Below are positions 1 through 10,134 of a DNA stretch of 64,000 nt, in pieces. The notes under the pieces were generated by a model, which did not search any database, was not told the origin of the DNA, and saw only the letters and a list, made by a program, of their open reading frames with translations. Where the stretch lies: assembly GCF_022410515.1 (NCBI RefSeq), contig NZ_JACSDI010000003.1, forward strand, positions 186,001 to 250,000. The letters are read 5' to 3'. Source of the stretch: Shewanella cutis. Lineage in GTDB: Bacteria; Pseudomonadota; Gammaproteobacteria; Enterobacterales; Shewanellaceae. Each line of letters starts with the position of its first letter. Position 1 is the first letter of the stretch. A program made the translations under genes and the position numbers.

Positions 1-541
1 TGAAGGCTTAGCAAAAGCGGGCATGAATCGTGTGGTGGGCGATCACATGGGTATGCTGGCAACGGTTATGAACGGCTTGGCCATGCGTGATGCCCTGCAC
101 CGTGCCTATGTTAATGCTCGTCTGATGTCGGCTATCCCATTAAAAGGGGTGTGCGATGACTACAATTGGGCTGAGGCGATCAGCTTATTAAAATCAGGTC
201 GTGTGGTGATTTTTGCTGCAGGTACTGGTAACCCATTCTGCACTACCGATTCTGCTGCTTGCTTACGCGGCATTGAAATCGAAGCAGAAGTCGTGCTAAA
301 AGGCACTAAAGTTGACGGCGTTTATTCTGACGACCCGATGAAAAATCCAGAAGCAGTGAAGTACGATGAATTAACATACACTGAAGTGCTGGATAAAGAA
401 TTAAAAGTAATGGACTTAGCAGCCTTTACGATGGCGCGTGATCATGACATGCCAATCCTAGTATTCAACATGAACAAGCCTGGTGCCCTGCGCCGCGTGG
501 TCATGGGTGAAGAAGAAGGCACAATGATCAAAGCGAAATAA
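1..541 (+). CDS. pyrH: UMP kinase, 3' part (5' end outside window)
   Basis: This enzyme phosphorylates UMP to UDP in the cytoplasm, feeding pyrimidine nucleotide synthesis. The reading frame is open from the first bases of the window, so the N-terminal part lies upstream; about 180 residues are visible. They include the [12 protein letters not shown] segment, the [13 protein letters not shown] nucleotide-binding loop and the [13 protein letters not shown] stretch typical of bacterial hexameric PyrH of the amino acid kinase fold. The end, [10 protein letters not shown], also matches the family. frr follows after 30 bases, the usual rpsB-tsf-pyrH-frr order, so the upstream neighbour is probably tsf (inference). 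Confidence 0.96.
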
Positions 542-571
542 GTTATTCAATGACCAAGAAGGACATTTAAC

Positions 572-1129
572 GTGATTGCAGATATTAAAAAAGATGCTCA
601 AGAGCGCATGGGTAAATGCGTTGACGCGACTAAAAATCAAATGGCTAAAGTACGTACTGGTCGTGCACACCCAAGCTTACTGGACTCAATCCAAGTATCT
701 TACTACGGTACTATGACACCGCTTAACCAAGTGGCAAACGTGGGCGTTGAAGATGCGCGTACTTTGTCAGTAACCGTATTTGACCGCAGCGCAATCCAAG
801 CGGTTGAGAAAGCCATCATGAGCTCTGATTTAGGTTTAAACCCTATGTCAGCGGGTGCGACCTTACGTATTCCATTACCTGCGCTGACTGAAGAGCGTCG
901 TAAAGATTTTATCAAAGTAGTACGTGCTGAAGCCGAAGGTGGCCGTGTGGCGATTCGTAACGTACGTCGCGATGCGATTTCTGATGTGAAGAAACTCGAA
1001 AAAGCCAAAGAATGTACTGAAGATGATGTCCGTCGCTTTGAAGATGAAGTACAAAAGTTCACCGATGCTCATATCAAGAAGGTCGATGAGATTTTAGCGG
1101 CCAAAGAAATTGAGTTGATGGAAGTCTAA
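572..1129 (+). CDS. frr: Ribosome recycling factor
   Basis: RRF splits post-termination ribosomes together with EF-G in the cytoplasm. The product is 185 residues, the normal length, and shows the family landmarks [13 protein letters not shown] near residue 28, then the [19 protein letters not shown] segment, and a C-terminal helix ending in KEIELMEV. The start is GTG at 572, preceded by a good ribosome binding site (AGAAGGA at 557-563). It sits 30 bases after pyrH and is followed by a strong hairpin terminator, so it is likely the last gene of the pyrH transcript. Confidence 0.97.
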   Translation: MIADIKKDAQERMGKCVDATKNQMAKVRTGRAHPSLLDSIQVSYYGTMTPLNQVANVGVEDARTLSVTVFDRSAIQAVEKAIMSSDLGLNPMSAGATLRIPLPALTEERRKDFIKVVRAEAEGGRVAIRNVRRDAISDVKKLEKAKECTEDDVRRFEDEVQKFTDAHIKKVDEILAAKEIELMEV

Positions 1130-1157
1130 TCTCAGGCGCTATAAGCTAGAGTTGCTA

Positions 1158-1192
1158 CGCCGTGTAGGGGTATACTACACGGCGTTTGTCTA
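1158..1192 (+). terminator. Rho-independent terminator after frr
   Basis: A perfect 10-bp stem, CGCCGTGTAG pairing with CTACACGGCG around a 7-base loop, is followed by TTTGTCTATTTT. It separates frr from uppS, so the uppS-to-rnhB genes probably have their own promoter or depend on partial readthrough. Confidence 0.75.
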
Positions 1193-1211
1193 TTTTAAAG
1201 GGTTGTATTAG

Positions 1212-2039
1212 ATGTCATCCACAGTGGAATTTGATCCGCAATCTAGGCCGACTGAGGCGGATGTTTGTGCTCAGACAGGCTTACCGGAGGTATTACCCGA
1301 ACTCGTTAAACAGTCATTACCTAAGCATGTCGCGATTATTATGGATGGTAATGGACGTTGGGCCCAAACCCAGGGCAAACCACGAGTGATGGGGCATAAG
1401 GCCGGGGTTAAAGCGGTGAGACGTGCGGTGAGCGCGGCCAGTCAGTTAGGGATACAATCGCTAACGCTATTTGCGTTTTCCAGCGAAAATTGGCGTAGAC
1501 CCGATAAAGAAGTCAGCTTGTTGATGGAACTGTTTTTTACCGTGCTACAGCGGGAAATTAAGTTACTCGATAAGAACCAAGTCAAATTGAATATCATTGG
1601 CGATATCAGCCGTTTTTCTGCGCGTTTACAAAAGCAAATTCGTGCCGCAGAAGAAAAAACTGCAGGCAACAGCGGATTGATATTGAATGTGGCGGCCAAT
1701 TACGGTGGTCGTTGGGACATACTGCAAGCTGCGCAAAAGTTAGCTGAAAAGGTTGAAACTGGTGAAATGACCAGCAGTCAGTTCACTGAAGAAGCCTTGA
1801 GTGAACATTTGTGCATGCAAAATCAGAGTGAAGTTGATTTAATGATCCGTACGGGTGGGGATTACCGGATCAGCAATTTTGTACTCTGGCAGGCAGCCTA
1901 TGCTGAGTTGGTGTTTTTGGACACCCTTTGGCCTGATTTTGATGAGCAGGCTTTTCATGAAGCGATTGCTACCTTTGCCAGTCGCCAGCGCCGTTTTGGT
2001 TTGACCGGAAGTCAAATTGATGAGATGCGCGCATTGTAA
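1212..2039 (+). CDS. uppS: Undecaprenyl diphosphate synthase (cis-prenyltransferase)
   Basis: UppS condenses eight isopentenyl diphosphates onto farnesyl diphosphate to make the C55 lipid carrier precursor used for peptidoglycan and O-antigen. The 275-residue protein has the catalytic Asp motif [13 protein letters not shown] near residue 40, the SSENWRRP loop near 93, and the C-terminal [15 protein letters not shown] and [10 protein letters not shown] motifs that bind the homoallylic substrate. It carries about 25 extra N-terminal residues ahead of the core; the ATG at 1212 is kept because no internal start is better placed. cdsA follows after 20 bases. Confidence 0.96.
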   Translation: MSSTVEFDPQSRPTEADVCAQTGLPEVLPELVKQSLPKHVAIIMDGNGRWAQTQGKPRVMGHKAGVKAVRRAVSAASQLGIQSLTLFAFSSENWRRPDKEVSLLMELFFTVLQREIKLLDKNQVKLNIIGDISRFSARLQKQIRAAEEKTAGNSGLILNVAANYGGRWDILQAAQKLAEKVETGEMTSSQFTEEALSEHLCMQNQSEVDLMIRTGGDYRISNFVLWQAAYAELVFLDTLWPDFDEQAFHEAIATFASRQRRFGLTGSQIDEMRAL

Positions 2040-2059
2040 AACGTCATGAGGGATTTTTT

Positions 2060-2917
2060 TTGCTAAAACAACGTATAATAACAGCAATTTGGTTGATTCC
2101 ATTAGTTTTGGGAGCGATCTATTTACTCCCTGTCGAGTATTTTGCTTGGGCCTTGATTGCCGTGTTTCTGATTGCCGCGAAGGAGTGGGGCAGGATCATC
2201 GATAGTCAATGTAATGTCACGCAATGGAGTTTTACTTGCACCGTTGGCATTTTATTGATCGCCCTTAATTTAATTGTTCCCGCCGACACCATTTGGCTTC
2301 GGGGGCAAATTCACCCCATCTATTTTGCGGTGGTAACTATAGGTTCCCTTTGGTGGATGATGTCACTGCTGCTTGTGTTGACTTATCCCAAAAGCGCTAA
2401 GCTGTGGCAAAAAAATCCGATGCTAAAGTCCATGTTTGGACAATTGACTTTAGTGCCTTGTTTTGTCGCGCTCATTGCCCTTAAATCCATTAGCTCGCAA
2501 ATATCGCCTTATTACGGTGCATCGTTGGTATTGCTGGTGATGCTGATTGTGTGGGCGGCCGATTCTGGCGCGTATTTTGTGGGGAAAGCCGTCGGCAAGA
2601 CTAAGTTAATGCCTGCGGTGAGCCCAGCTAAAACCCTTGAAGGTTTGCTCGGTGGTTTAGTCACTACACTAATTGTTGTTGCTGGCGTTATGGTTATTTC
2701 TCCAGAGCAAGAGTTGGGCTTGGTCGTGGCGGTAACACTTTTTGTGGCTTTAATTTCTGCCCTTGGGGATTTATCAGAAAGTATGTTTAAGCGCGCCGCG
2801 TGCATTAAAGATTCGGGCACGATTTTGCCTGGACATGGCGGCGTACTCGATCGCATCGACAGCCTTACTGCAGCCTTGCCGGTGTTTACCCTAATCTACA
2901 TTGCATTTTGGATGTGA
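2060..2917 (+). CDS. cdsA: Phosphatidate cytidylyltransferase
   Basis: CdsA is the inner-membrane enzyme that makes CDP-diacylglycerol from phosphatidate and CTP, the branch point of phospholipid synthesis. The 285-residue product is mostly hydrophobic, with about eight membrane segments. It ends with the CdsA signature: [20 protein letters not shown] followed by [14 protein letters not shown], which holds the metal-binding acidic residues. Translation appears to start at TTG (2060) after a GAGGG ribosome binding site; no in-frame ATG lies near the conserved N-terminus. ispC starts four bases after its stop codon. Confidence 0.95.
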   Translation: MLKQRIITAIWLIPLVLGAIYLLPVEYFAWALIAVFLIAAKEWGRIIDSQCNVTQWSFTCTVGILLIALNLIVPADTIWLRGQIHPIYFAVVTIGSLWWMMSLLLVLTYPKSAKLWQKNPMLKSMFGQLTLVPCFVALIALKSISSQISPYYGASLVLLVMLIVWAADSGAYFVGKAVGKTKLMPAVSPAKTLEGLLGGLVTTLIVVAGVMVISPEQELGLVVAVTLFVALISALGDLSESMFKRAACIKDSGTILPGHGGVLDRIDSLTAALPVFTLIYIAFWM

Positions 2918-2921
2918 CGCT

Positions 2922-4112
2922 ATGCAAAATATGGTGATTTTGGGTGCGACAGGCTCGATTGGTGCCAGCACCTTAAGTGTGATTTCGGCTAATCCTACAG
3001 CCTATCGAGTGTATGCTTTAGTGGCGAATGCGAGCGTTGATAAGATGCTGGCCTTGTGTTTGGCTCATCGCCCTCAGGTTGCCCATATGGTTGACCACAA
3101 AGCCGCTTTAGCACTCAAGGCGCAATTACCTGCAGCACTGAATATCCAAGTCACCAGTGGTGAGGATGAGCTTATTGCCTTAGTCACCGCACCAGCGGTT
3201 GATACTGTGATGGCGGCAATTGTTGGTGCAGCGGGGTTAGTGCCCACACTGGCGGCGGTGAAGGCAGGTAAGCGGGTATTGCTCGCCAATAAAGAGGCGT
3301 TGGTGATGTCCGGCGAGCTGTTTATTGAGGCCACCAAAGCCTCGGGCGCCACCTTGCTGCCGGTCGACAGTGAACACAATGCGATTTTCCAATGCTTGCC
3401 TGAAGAAGTGCAGAGCAATTTAGGGCGCTGTGACTTAGCGGCCTCAGGTATTTCCCATATTTTACTGACTGGCTCTGGCGGTCCATTTTTAACTACTGAG
3501 CTATCAAATCTTGCGGCAATGACGCCTGCGCAGGCCTGTAAACATCCAAACTGGTCAATGGGACCGAAGATTTCAGTCGACTCCGCCACTATGATGAATA
3601 AAGGTTTAGAGTTTATTGAAGCCCGTTGGTTGTTCAACACCCAGAAAGACCAGTTGAAAGTGGTTATTCATCCGCAGAGTGTTATTCACTCGATGGTACA
3701 ATACCGCGATGGTAGTGTGATTGCGCAGATGGGCAACCCAGACATGCGAACCCCTATCGCCCATTGTTTGTCCTATCCGCAAAGAATTCGCTCCGGTGTT
3801 GAACCTTTAGATTTTTTCAAAGTCGGACAGTTAAGCTTTTGTGAGCCAGACTTTAATCGCTTCCCTTGTTTAGCGTTAGCAATAGAGGCTTGCTCCCAAG
3901 GTCAAGAGGCGACAACGGTACTTAATGCGGCCAATGAAATCGCCGTGGAGGCGTTTTTACAAGGGCAGATTGGTTTTACCCATATCGCCAAGGTGAATGA
4001 AGCCTGTTTATCCTCTGTGCCAAAACGGGCGATGCCCAGCATCGATGATATTATCGCCCTCGATGCACAAGCGCGGATTTATGCCCGCGAACAGTTAGCA
4101 AAATTTGCTTAA
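2922..4112 (+). CDS. ispC: 1-deoxy-D-xylulose 5-phosphate reductoisomerase
   Basis: IspC (Dxr) converts DXP to 2-C-methyl-D-erythritol 4-phosphate with NADPH, the committed step of the MEP isoprenoid pathway whose products UppS uses. The 396-residue protein opens with the Rossmann motif [13 protein letters not shown], then shows [14 protein letters not shown] and the metal site [13 protein letters not shown] near residue 150, and the [10 protein letters not shown] flexible loop. ATG 2922 is chosen over an upstream in-frame TTG (2901) because the latter lies inside cdsA and family members begin close to the VILGATG motif. Confidence 0.96.
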   Translation: MQNMVILGATGSIGASTLSVISANPTAYRVYALVANASVDKMLALCLAHRPQVAHMVDHKAALALKAQLPAALNIQVTSGEDELIALVTAPAVDTVMAAIVGAAGLVPTLAAVKAGKRVLLANKEALVMSGELFIEATKASGATLLPVDSEHNAIFQCLPEEVQSNLGRCDLAASGISHILLTGSGGPFLTTELSNLAAMTPAQACKHPNWSMGPKISVDSATMMNKGLEFIEARWLFNTQKDQLKVVIHPQSVIHSMVQYRDGSVIAQMGNPDMRTPIAHCLSYPQRIRSGVEPLDFFKVGQLSFCEPDFNRFPCLALAIEACSQGQEATTVLNAANEIAVEAFLQGQIGFTHIAKVNEACLSSVPKRAMPSIDDIIALDAQARIYAREQLAKFA

Positions 4113-4163
4113 TCCCTCACTCGGTGAGGCTTAAGTGGATTTGACGATGACATAAGGAGTGGA

Positions 4164-5534
4164 ATGTTAGATTTTTTGTGGAACTTAGGTTCGTTTATCG
4201 TAGCGCTTGGGCTGTTGATCACTGCCCACGAATACGGCCATTTCTATGTTGCACGCCGCTGTGGTGTGAAGGTTGAACGTTTTTCGATTGGTTTTGGTAA
4301 AGCTATTTGGCGCAAAGTCGGTAAAGATGGCACTGAATATGTCGTTGCCATGATCCCGCTGGGTGGCTATGTCAAAATGCTCGATGAGCGTGTTGAAGAC
4401 GTACCCGATGAGTTAAAGGAGCAAGCCTTTAACCGTAAAAGTGTCTGGCAACGGATTGCTATTGTTGCGGCTGGCCCCATTGCGAACTTTATTTTTGCGA
4501 TTATCGCATTGTATTTTATGTATTTAATTGGCGTGCCATCGCTAAAACCCGTCATTACCTCAACTATACCTGGCACTGCTGCGGCGCAAATTCAAGTGAA
4601 TGAGCCAATGCAAGTGACGGCGATTTCTGGTCAATCAGTACGAAATTGGGAAGAAGTCAATTTAGCGCTTGTTGGCCATATTGGTGATGACAGTATAACC
4701 GTCTCCCTTGCGCCGCTAAATGGCTTACAGGGTTTAGACACTGATACTCGCACCTATACGTTAGATACCCGTCAATGGCGTTTCGACCCTGAGAAAGAGT
4801 CGCCGATCACGGCGCTGGGGTTGGGAGTGTACCGCCCTGCGATTGAGCCACAAATTGCGCTCATCAGCGAAGGCAGTGCGGCGGCTAAGAGTGAACTGAA
4901 AGTCGGTGATACCTTGGTTGCCATCAATGGGCAAAATTACACCGATTGGCAAGCTTTTGTTGACATTATTCAACATTCTGCCAATGTGCCAGTGGCGTTA
5001 ACGGTGCGCCGTAATGGCGAGCAGTTTGCCATCTCAGTGACACCTGCGAGTGTTAAAAATAGTGATGGTAAAGATGTAGGTGTGCTTGGTGTAAGCCCTA
5101 CTCAGGCACAATGGCCTGAGAATATGCGTCTGCAACTCGAATATGGCCCAATCGATTCTTTTGCTATCGCAGCCGATAAAACATGGCAACTTGTTGCTGT
5201 GAGCTTTAAGATGATTGGCAAATTATTTACTGGCGATGTGTCAGTGAAAAACTTAAGTGGACCTATCTCAATCGCACAAGGTGCGGGCAATAGTGCAAAC
5301 TATGGCTTGGTTTACTTTCTCGGTTTCCTCGCGCTTATCAGTGTCAATTTAGGCATCATTAACCTGTTGCCATTGCCTGTGCTCGATGGGGGACATCTGC
5401 TGTATTACTTCGTTGAAGTCATTACAGGTAAGCCTGTGTCTGAAAAGGTACAGGAAATAGGATTCAGATTTGGGGCAGCATTACTGCTGATGTTGATGAG
5501 CATTGCGCTCTTCAACGATTTTGCCCGACTCTGA
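4164..5534 (+). CDS. rseP: Site-2 intramembrane metalloprotease RseP
   Basis: RseP cleaves the anti-sigma factor RseA within the inner membrane after DegS, releasing sigma-E during envelope stress. The 456-residue protein has the zinc motif HEYGH at residues 22-26 in the first membrane segment, periplasmic PDZ domains in the middle, and the third zinc ligand in the LDG motif at 407-409 within NLLPLPVLDGGHL. The start has a strong ribosome binding site (ATAAGGAGT). Placement immediately before bamA and skp is the standard arrangement and fits its role in outer-membrane protein quality control. Confidence 0.96.
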   Translation: MLDFLWNLGSFIVALGLLITAHEYGHFYVARRCGVKVERFSIGFGKAIWRKVGKDGTEYVVAMIPLGGYVKMLDERVEDVPDELKEQAFNRKSVWQRIAIVAAGPIANFIFAIIALYFMYLIGVPSLKPVITSTIPGTAAAQIQVNEPMQVTAISGQSVRNWEEVNLALVGHIGDDSITVSLAPLNGLQGLDTDTRTYTLDTRQWRFDPEKESPITALGLGVYRPAIEPQIALISEGSAAAKSELKVGDTLVAINGQNYTDWQAFVDIIQHSANVPVALTVRRNGEQFAISVTPASVKNSDGKDVGVLGVSPTQAQWPENMRLQLEYGPIDSFAIAADKTWQLVAVSFKMIGKLFTGDVSVKNLSGPISIAQGAGNSANYGLVYFLGFLALISVNLGIINLLPLPVLDGGHLLYYFVEVITGKPVSEKVQEIGFRFGAALLLMLMSIALFNDFARL

Positions 5535-5565
5535 GCAAGGACAGACTAATAATTAGAAGTGCTCT

Positions 5566-8046
5566 ATGAGATTGAATAAACTTTTTGCCTCGATGTTATT
5601 CGTCGGTGCGTCGTTTTCAGGGACTGTGTTGGCGAATACTTTCCAACCCTTTGAAGTGACCGACATCCAAGTTGAAGGTTTGCAGCGAGTCGCACTGGGT
5701 GCTGCCTTGTTAAGCTTACCTGTGAAAGTGGGTGACACTGTAGATCAGTTAAAACTTCAGCAAGCCATTAAAAGCCTGTATGCATCGACTAACTTTGAAA
5801 ATATCTCAGTCAGTCATGAAGGCGGCGTGCTTATTGTCAAAGTGACAGAGCGGCCAACCATCAGTGCCGTGACCTTTGAAGGCAACAAAGACATTAAAGA
5901 TGAGCAGTTACAGGAAAGTCTGGACGGCTCTGGCGTTAAAGTCGGCGAATCCTTAGACCGTACTATGCTGACGGGCATTGAAAAAGGCCTGCAGGATTTC
6001 TATTACGGCGTGGGTAAGTATGGTGCTAAAGTCGAAGCGCAAGTCATTAACTTGCCTCGTAACCGCGTCGAATTAAAATTCAAATTTACCGAAGGCTTAG
6101 CGGCTGAAATTCGCCAAATTAACGTGGTCGGTAATCATGAGTTCACCGATGCTGAGCTTATCGGCATGTTAGAACTGAAAGATTATGTGGCATGGTGGGA
6201 TCTGTTTGGTGAGCGCCGCTATCAGAAGCAAAAGCTGCAAGCTGACCTTGAAACGATTAAAACCTATTACCACAATAAGGGTTATATCCGCTTTGAAGTC
6301 ACCTCGACGCAAGTGGCGATGACCCCTGACCGTAAAGGTTTGTATATCACCATCAACGTCAATGAAGGTGAGAAGTACAAGGTAAAAGACGTTAACCTCA
6401 CGGGCGATCTGATGGGCCGTGAAGAGTTAATGAAATCGATTCTGCCAATTAAGGCGGGCGATATGTACAACGGTGGTGATGTAACGTTCGCCGAAGAAAT
6501 GTACAGTAAGTACCTAGGCCGCTTTGGTTACGCTTATCCTGAGGTGAAAACCTACCCAGAAATTGATGATAAAACGAAGGAAGTGACCTTAAACATCAAT
6601 ATCAAACCCGGCAAGCGTGTGTATGTTCGCTCCATCAACTTTACCGGTAACACAGTCACTCAAGACGAAGTGATGCGCCGTGAACTGCGTCAGATGGAAG
6701 GTGCTTGGTTAAACTCTGCGCAAGTTGAGCAATCTAAAGCGCGTCTAAACCGTTTGGGCTTCTTTGAAACCGTTGATACTGAAACGATTCAAGTCCCCGG
6801 TACTGACGATTTAGTCGATGTGGCCGTTAAGGTGAAAGAACAGCCTTCCGGCTCATTCAACGCCGGCGTGGGTTACGGTACTGAATCAGGTCTAAGCTTG
6901 CAGTTTGGTGTGCAGCAAAATAACTTCCTCGGAACGGGTAACCAAGCGGGGGTGAGTTTAAGCACCAACAAGTACTCTAAAAACGTTAACTTATCTTACA
7001 CCGATCCGTACTGGACCAAAGATGGTGTGAGCTTAGGTGGCAGCGTTTACTGGAACGAGTTTGATGCGAACGAAGCTAACCTTGAACGCTATAAAAACAG
7101 CTCCTATGGTGTGGCGTTAAACTCTGGCTTCCCGATTAACGAATACAACCGTATCAACGGCGGTATTGGCTATCGCCATAACACGATTTCGGAAATCTCC
7201 GCCTATGAGCAGGCGCTGCGTTTCTATAACATTTACCGTGACGATGATCCAAATGCTGACTTAAGTTTTGATAACTTTGAACTGAGTTTAGGCTGGTATC
7301 GCAGTACCTTAAACCGTGGCACCTTCCCAACGGACGGTTCGTCACAGCGTTTAAGCGGTAAAATGACAGTTCCTGGATCAGATCTGCAGTACTTTAAGAC
7401 TGATTTCGATACCAACTACTATTTCCCCATCAACCGTAGTCAAAGTTTTGTGATCTTAGCTCGCGGTCGTTTAGGTTATGGTAACGGTTATGGTCAATAT
7501 AATGATAATGACCAAATCCTGCCATTCTGGGAGAACTACTATTCAGGTGGAAGTAGTTCACTGCGTGGCTTTAAATCTAACTCGGTTGGTCCGCGCTCAT
7601 TCTATCTTTTCCGTGGTAGTGAACCCTGCTCGCCTGATCCATCGGGCGATGGCTGTAGCTTACCGGGCGATCCAAACAAAATTCAGGTCAGTTCTGGTCG
7701 TTCAATCGGCGGTAACGCCATTGCAACCGCCAGTTTGGAGTTAATTGTTCCAACGCCATTCTTGGATGAGGCTTATACCAACTCTGTACGTACCAGTTTC
7801 TTCGTTGATGCCGGTAACGTATGGGATACTGAGTTCGATTTTGCTAAGTATCAAACGCTGCCAGCGGAAGAGTTTGATAAGTTGCAGGACTACAGTGATC
7901 CTGGCCGTATCAGAGCCTCTTGGGGTTTAAGCTTACAGTGGCTATCACCTATGGGGCCAATGGTATTCAGCTTGGCATGGCCGATTAAAGAATACGAAGG
8001 CGATCAAACAGAGATCTTCTCGTTCAATATTGGCAAAACTTTTTAA
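5566..8046 (+). CDS. bamA: Outer membrane protein assembly factor BamA
   Basis: BamA is the essential Omp85 channel that folds beta-barrel proteins into the outer membrane. The 826-residue precursor has a signal peptide ending near VLA at residue 23, five POTRA repeats (about residues 27-425) and a 16-strand barrel. The barrel contains the conserved SSSLRGF motif and ends in an aromatic residue (NIGKTF), the usual C-terminal sorting signal. A cysteine-containing loop (SEPCSPDPSGDGCSLPG) follows the RGF strand, likely extracellular loop 6 or nearby (inference). skp follows after 56 bases. Confidence 0.97.
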   Translation: MRLNKLFASMLFVGASFSGTVLANTFQPFEVTDIQVEGLQRVALGAALLSLPVKVGDTVDQLKLQQAIKSLYASTNFENISVSHEGGVLIVKVTERPTISAVTFEGNKDIKDEQLQESLDGSGVKVGESLDRTMLTGIEKGLQDFYYGVGKYGAKVEAQVINLPRNRVELKFKFTEGLAAEIRQINVVGNHEFTDAELIGMLELKDYVAWWDLFGERRYQKQKLQADLETIKTYYHNKGYIRFEVTSTQVAMTPDRKGLYITINVNEGEKYKVKDVNLTGDLMGREELMKSILPIKAGDMYNGGDVTFAEEMYSKYLGRFGYAYPEVKTYPEIDDKTKEVTLNINIKPGKRVYVRSINFTGNTVTQDEVMRRELRQMEGAWLNSAQVEQSKARLNRLGFFETVDTETIQVPGTDDLVDVAVKVKEQPSGSFNAGVGYGTESGLSLQFGVQQNNFLGTGNQAGVSLSTNKYSKNVNLSYTDPYWTKDGVSLGGSVYWNEFDANEANLERYKNSSYGVALNSGFPINEYNRINGGIGYRHNTISEISAYEQALRFYNIYRDDDPNADLSFDNFELSLGWYRSTLNRGTFPTDGSSQRLSGKMTVPGSDLQYFKTDFDTNYYFPINRSQSFVILARGRLGYGNGYGQYNDNDQILPFWENYYSGGSSSLRGFKSNSVGPRSFYLFRGSEPCSPDPSGDGCSLPGDPNKIQVSSGRSIGGNAIATASLELIVPTPFLDEAYTNSVRTSFFVDAGNVWDTEFDFAKYQTLPAEEFDKLQDYSDPGRIRASWGLSLQWLSPMGPMVFSLAWPIKEYEGDQTEIFSFNIGKTF

Positions 8047-8102
8047 AAGGCATACACTCGGCAGGTTTTGCTGAATATAACAAAGGTAACAAGGAGTCTA
8101 TT

Positions 8103-8609
8103 TTGAACAAGATGGTAAACCGTGCCCTGGTGACGTTAGCTTTATTAGGTGCACCTTTAGCGGCGCAAGCAGAAAATATTGCTGTAGTTGATATGGGCGC
8201 TGTGTTTGAACAGTTACCTCAACGTGAGCAAATCATGCAATCTCTGAAGTCAGAGTTTGGTGATCGCATGTCTGAGGTTCAGAAAATGCAAGAAGAAATG
8301 CGCTCTCTTATGGAGAAGCAGCAACGTGATGGCGCGTTAATGAATGACACGCAAAAAACTGAGCTGGTCCGTAAAATGGAAGCGTTAAAATCTGAATATC
8401 AGTTGAAAGGTAAAGCGTTGGATGAAGACTTACGTCGTCGCCAAGGTGAAGAGCAAAACAAACTGTTAGTGAAGGTTCAAAAAGCCATTAACACTATCGC
8501 TGAAAAAGAAAAATACGATTTAGTTTTACAGCGTGGTGCCGTCATTTATGTTAAGCCAAACGCTGACATCAGTGGCAAAGTGGTTGAAGCCTTAAGCAAA
8601 GGCAAGTAA
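8103..8609 (+). CDS. skp: Periplasmic chaperone Skp/OmpH
   Basis: Skp is a trimeric periplasmic chaperone that holds unfolded outer-membrane proteins on their way to BamA. The 168-residue precursor has a signal peptide ending in AQA near residue 23, the IAVVDMGAVFEQLP strand that starts the mature domain, and a long charged helical region (residues 50-125, rich in Lys, Glu and Gln) forming the tentacles. A TTG start at 8103 fits the AAGGAG ribosome binding site at 8089-8096 better than the ATG at 8112. lpxD begins three bases after the stop. Confidence 0.94.
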   Translation: MNKMVNRALVTLALLGAPLAAQAENIAVVDMGAVFEQLPQREQIMQSLKSEFGDRMSEVQKMQEEMRSLMEKQQRDGALMNDTQKTELVRKMEALKSEYQLKGKALDEDLRRRQGEEQNKLLVKVQKAINTIAEKEKYDLVLQRGAVIYVKPNADISGKVVEALSKGK

Positions 8610-8612
8610 TTA

Positions 8613-9638
8613 ATGAAAAGTGTGACTTTAAAAGAGTTAAGCCTGTTATTAGATGGCGTTGTTCAGGGCGATGAAACCTTAGTGATCAACAGTGTTGCAA
8701 CGCTTGAACATGCCACATCGGGACAAATCTCTTTTTTAGCCAACAGCAAATACCGTGCTCAGCTTGAATCAACTCAAGCGAGCGCGGTGTTATTGTCGGC
8801 TAAAGATGCGCAGGATTATCAAGGTACTGCGTTAGTTGTTAAAGATCCCTATGTGGGGTTTGCCCGTGTGGCACAGCTTTTAGATACCACACCTAAGGCG
8901 GCTATGGGTATCCATCCGTCGGCGCAAATCGACCCTTCTGCCCAACTGGGAGAAGGGGTTGCGATTGGTGCAAATGCGGTGATTGGGGCTAATGTTATTC
9001 TCGGTGAAAATGTGCAAATTGGCGCGGGCACTGTGATTGGACAAGACTCCATCATAGGTTCTAACACCCGTCTATGGGCCAATGTCACTCTGTATCATAA
9101 TGTTCACTTAGGCCAAGATTGTATTATTCATTCTGGTGCCATTATTGGCTCTGATGGTTTTGGTTATGCCAATGAGCGTGGACAATGGATTAAGATCCCC
9201 CAAACTGGCGGGGTGCGTATTGGTGATAGAGTCGAAATTGGCGCCAATTCAACCATTGATCGCGGTGCATTGGGTCATACAGAGATCCACAATGGAGTGA
9301 TCATTGACAACCAAGTGCAGGTTGCCCATAACGATATCATTGGGGAAAATACCGCCATCGCCGGCAGTACCACGATAGCGGGCAGTGTGACGATTGGTAA
9401 GCATTGTATTATTGGCGGTAACTGCGCGATTGCAGGCCATTTAACGATTGCTGATGGTGTGCATCTTTCTGGCGCGACCAACGTTACCGGCAATATGCGT
9501 GAGCCGGGTTTATATTCATCTGCGACAGTTGCGATGGATAATAACTTGTGGCGTAAAAACACAGTTCGGTTCCGTCAATTGGACGAACTGTTCCAGCGCG
9601 TGAAGGCGCTCGAAAAGAATTTAAATACACCAGAGTAA
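8613..9638 (+). CDS. lpxD: UDP-3-O-(3-hydroxyacyl)glucosamine N-acyltransferase
   Basis: LpxD adds the second hydroxyacyl chain, from acyl-ACP, in lipid A synthesis. The 341-residue protein has the N-terminal uridine-binding domain (TLKELSLLLDG onward), followed from about residue 100 by many hexapeptide repeats ([LIV]GxxxX pattern) forming a left-handed beta helix. The catalytic His lies in the QVAHNDIIG motif near residue 235. The C-terminal helix holds FRQLDELFQRVKALEK. It lies between skp and fabZ as in other gammaproteobacteria. Confidence 0.96.
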   Translation: MKSVTLKELSLLLDGVVQGDETLVINSVATLEHATSGQISFLANSKYRAQLESTQASAVLLSAKDAQDYQGTALVVKDPYVGFARVAQLLDTTPKAAMGIHPSAQIDPSAQLGEGVAIGANAVIGANVILGENVQIGAGTVIGQDSIIGSNTRLWANVTLYHNVHLGQDCIIHSGAIIGSDGFGYANERGQWIKIPQTGGVRIGDRVEIGANSTIDRGALGHTEIHNGVIIDNQVQVAHNDIIGENTAIAGSTTIAGSVTIGKHCIIGGNCAIAGHLTIADGVHLSGATNVTGNMREPGLYSSATVAMDNNLWRKNTVRFRQLDELFQRVKALEKNLNTPE

Positions 9639-9669
9639 TTGCTTTAGGCAATTTTGAGGAACTAGGTTC

Positions 9670-10134
9670 GTGTCTAATCAAATGAACACTATGGATATTA
9701 CGGAGATCCTTAAGTATCTTCCCCATAGATATCCATTCCTATTAATCGATCGCGTACTGGATTTCACCCCAGGTGAGAGTCTCCATGCGATTAAAAACGT
9801 GACGATTAATGAGCCCTTCTTCCAAGGGCATTTCCCGATCCAGCCTGTGATGCCTGGCGTGCTGATTTTAGAAGCCATGGCACAGGCAACTGGTTTACTT
9901 GCTTTTAAGACCATGAGCGACGATGTGCCACCTCCTGGTGTGTTGTATTATTTTGCGGGTATCGATAATGCGCGTTTTAGACGTGTGGTTGAACCTGGTG
10001 ATCAAATCCATTTTGAAGTTAAAATGATTAAAGAGCGCCGCGGGATTGGCGTTTTCTATGGTGAGGCCAAAGTGGATGGTGAAGTGGTTTGTTCCGCTGA
10101 AATCATGTGTGCCCGCAGAGAGATTAATCAGTGA
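9670..10134 (+). CDS. fabZ: 3-hydroxyacyl-ACP dehydratase FabZ
   Basis: FabZ dehydrates 3-hydroxyacyl-ACP in fatty acid elongation and competes with LpxA and LpxD for hydroxyacyl-ACP, which explains its place between them. The 154-residue hot-dog-fold protein has the [13 protein letters not shown] motif near residue 15 and the catalytic His in [13 protein letters not shown] followed by the Glu in [11 protein letters not shown]. The start is GTG at 9670 after a GAGGAAC ribosome binding site. Its stop codon overlaps the lpxA start, indicating translational coupling. Confidence 0.96.
   Translation: MSNQMNTMDITEILKYLPHRYPFLLIDRVLDFTPGESLHAIKNVTINEPFFQGHFPIQPVMPGVLILEAMAQATGLLAFKTMSDDVPPPGVLYYFAGIDNARFRRVVEPGDQIHFEVKMIKERRGIGVFYGEAKVDGEVVCSAEIMCARREINQ

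Noticed and set aside
1186..1389. 67-codon open frame overlapping uppS
   Set aside because: It is an out-of-frame shadow of the uppS coding sequence, with no similarity of its own.
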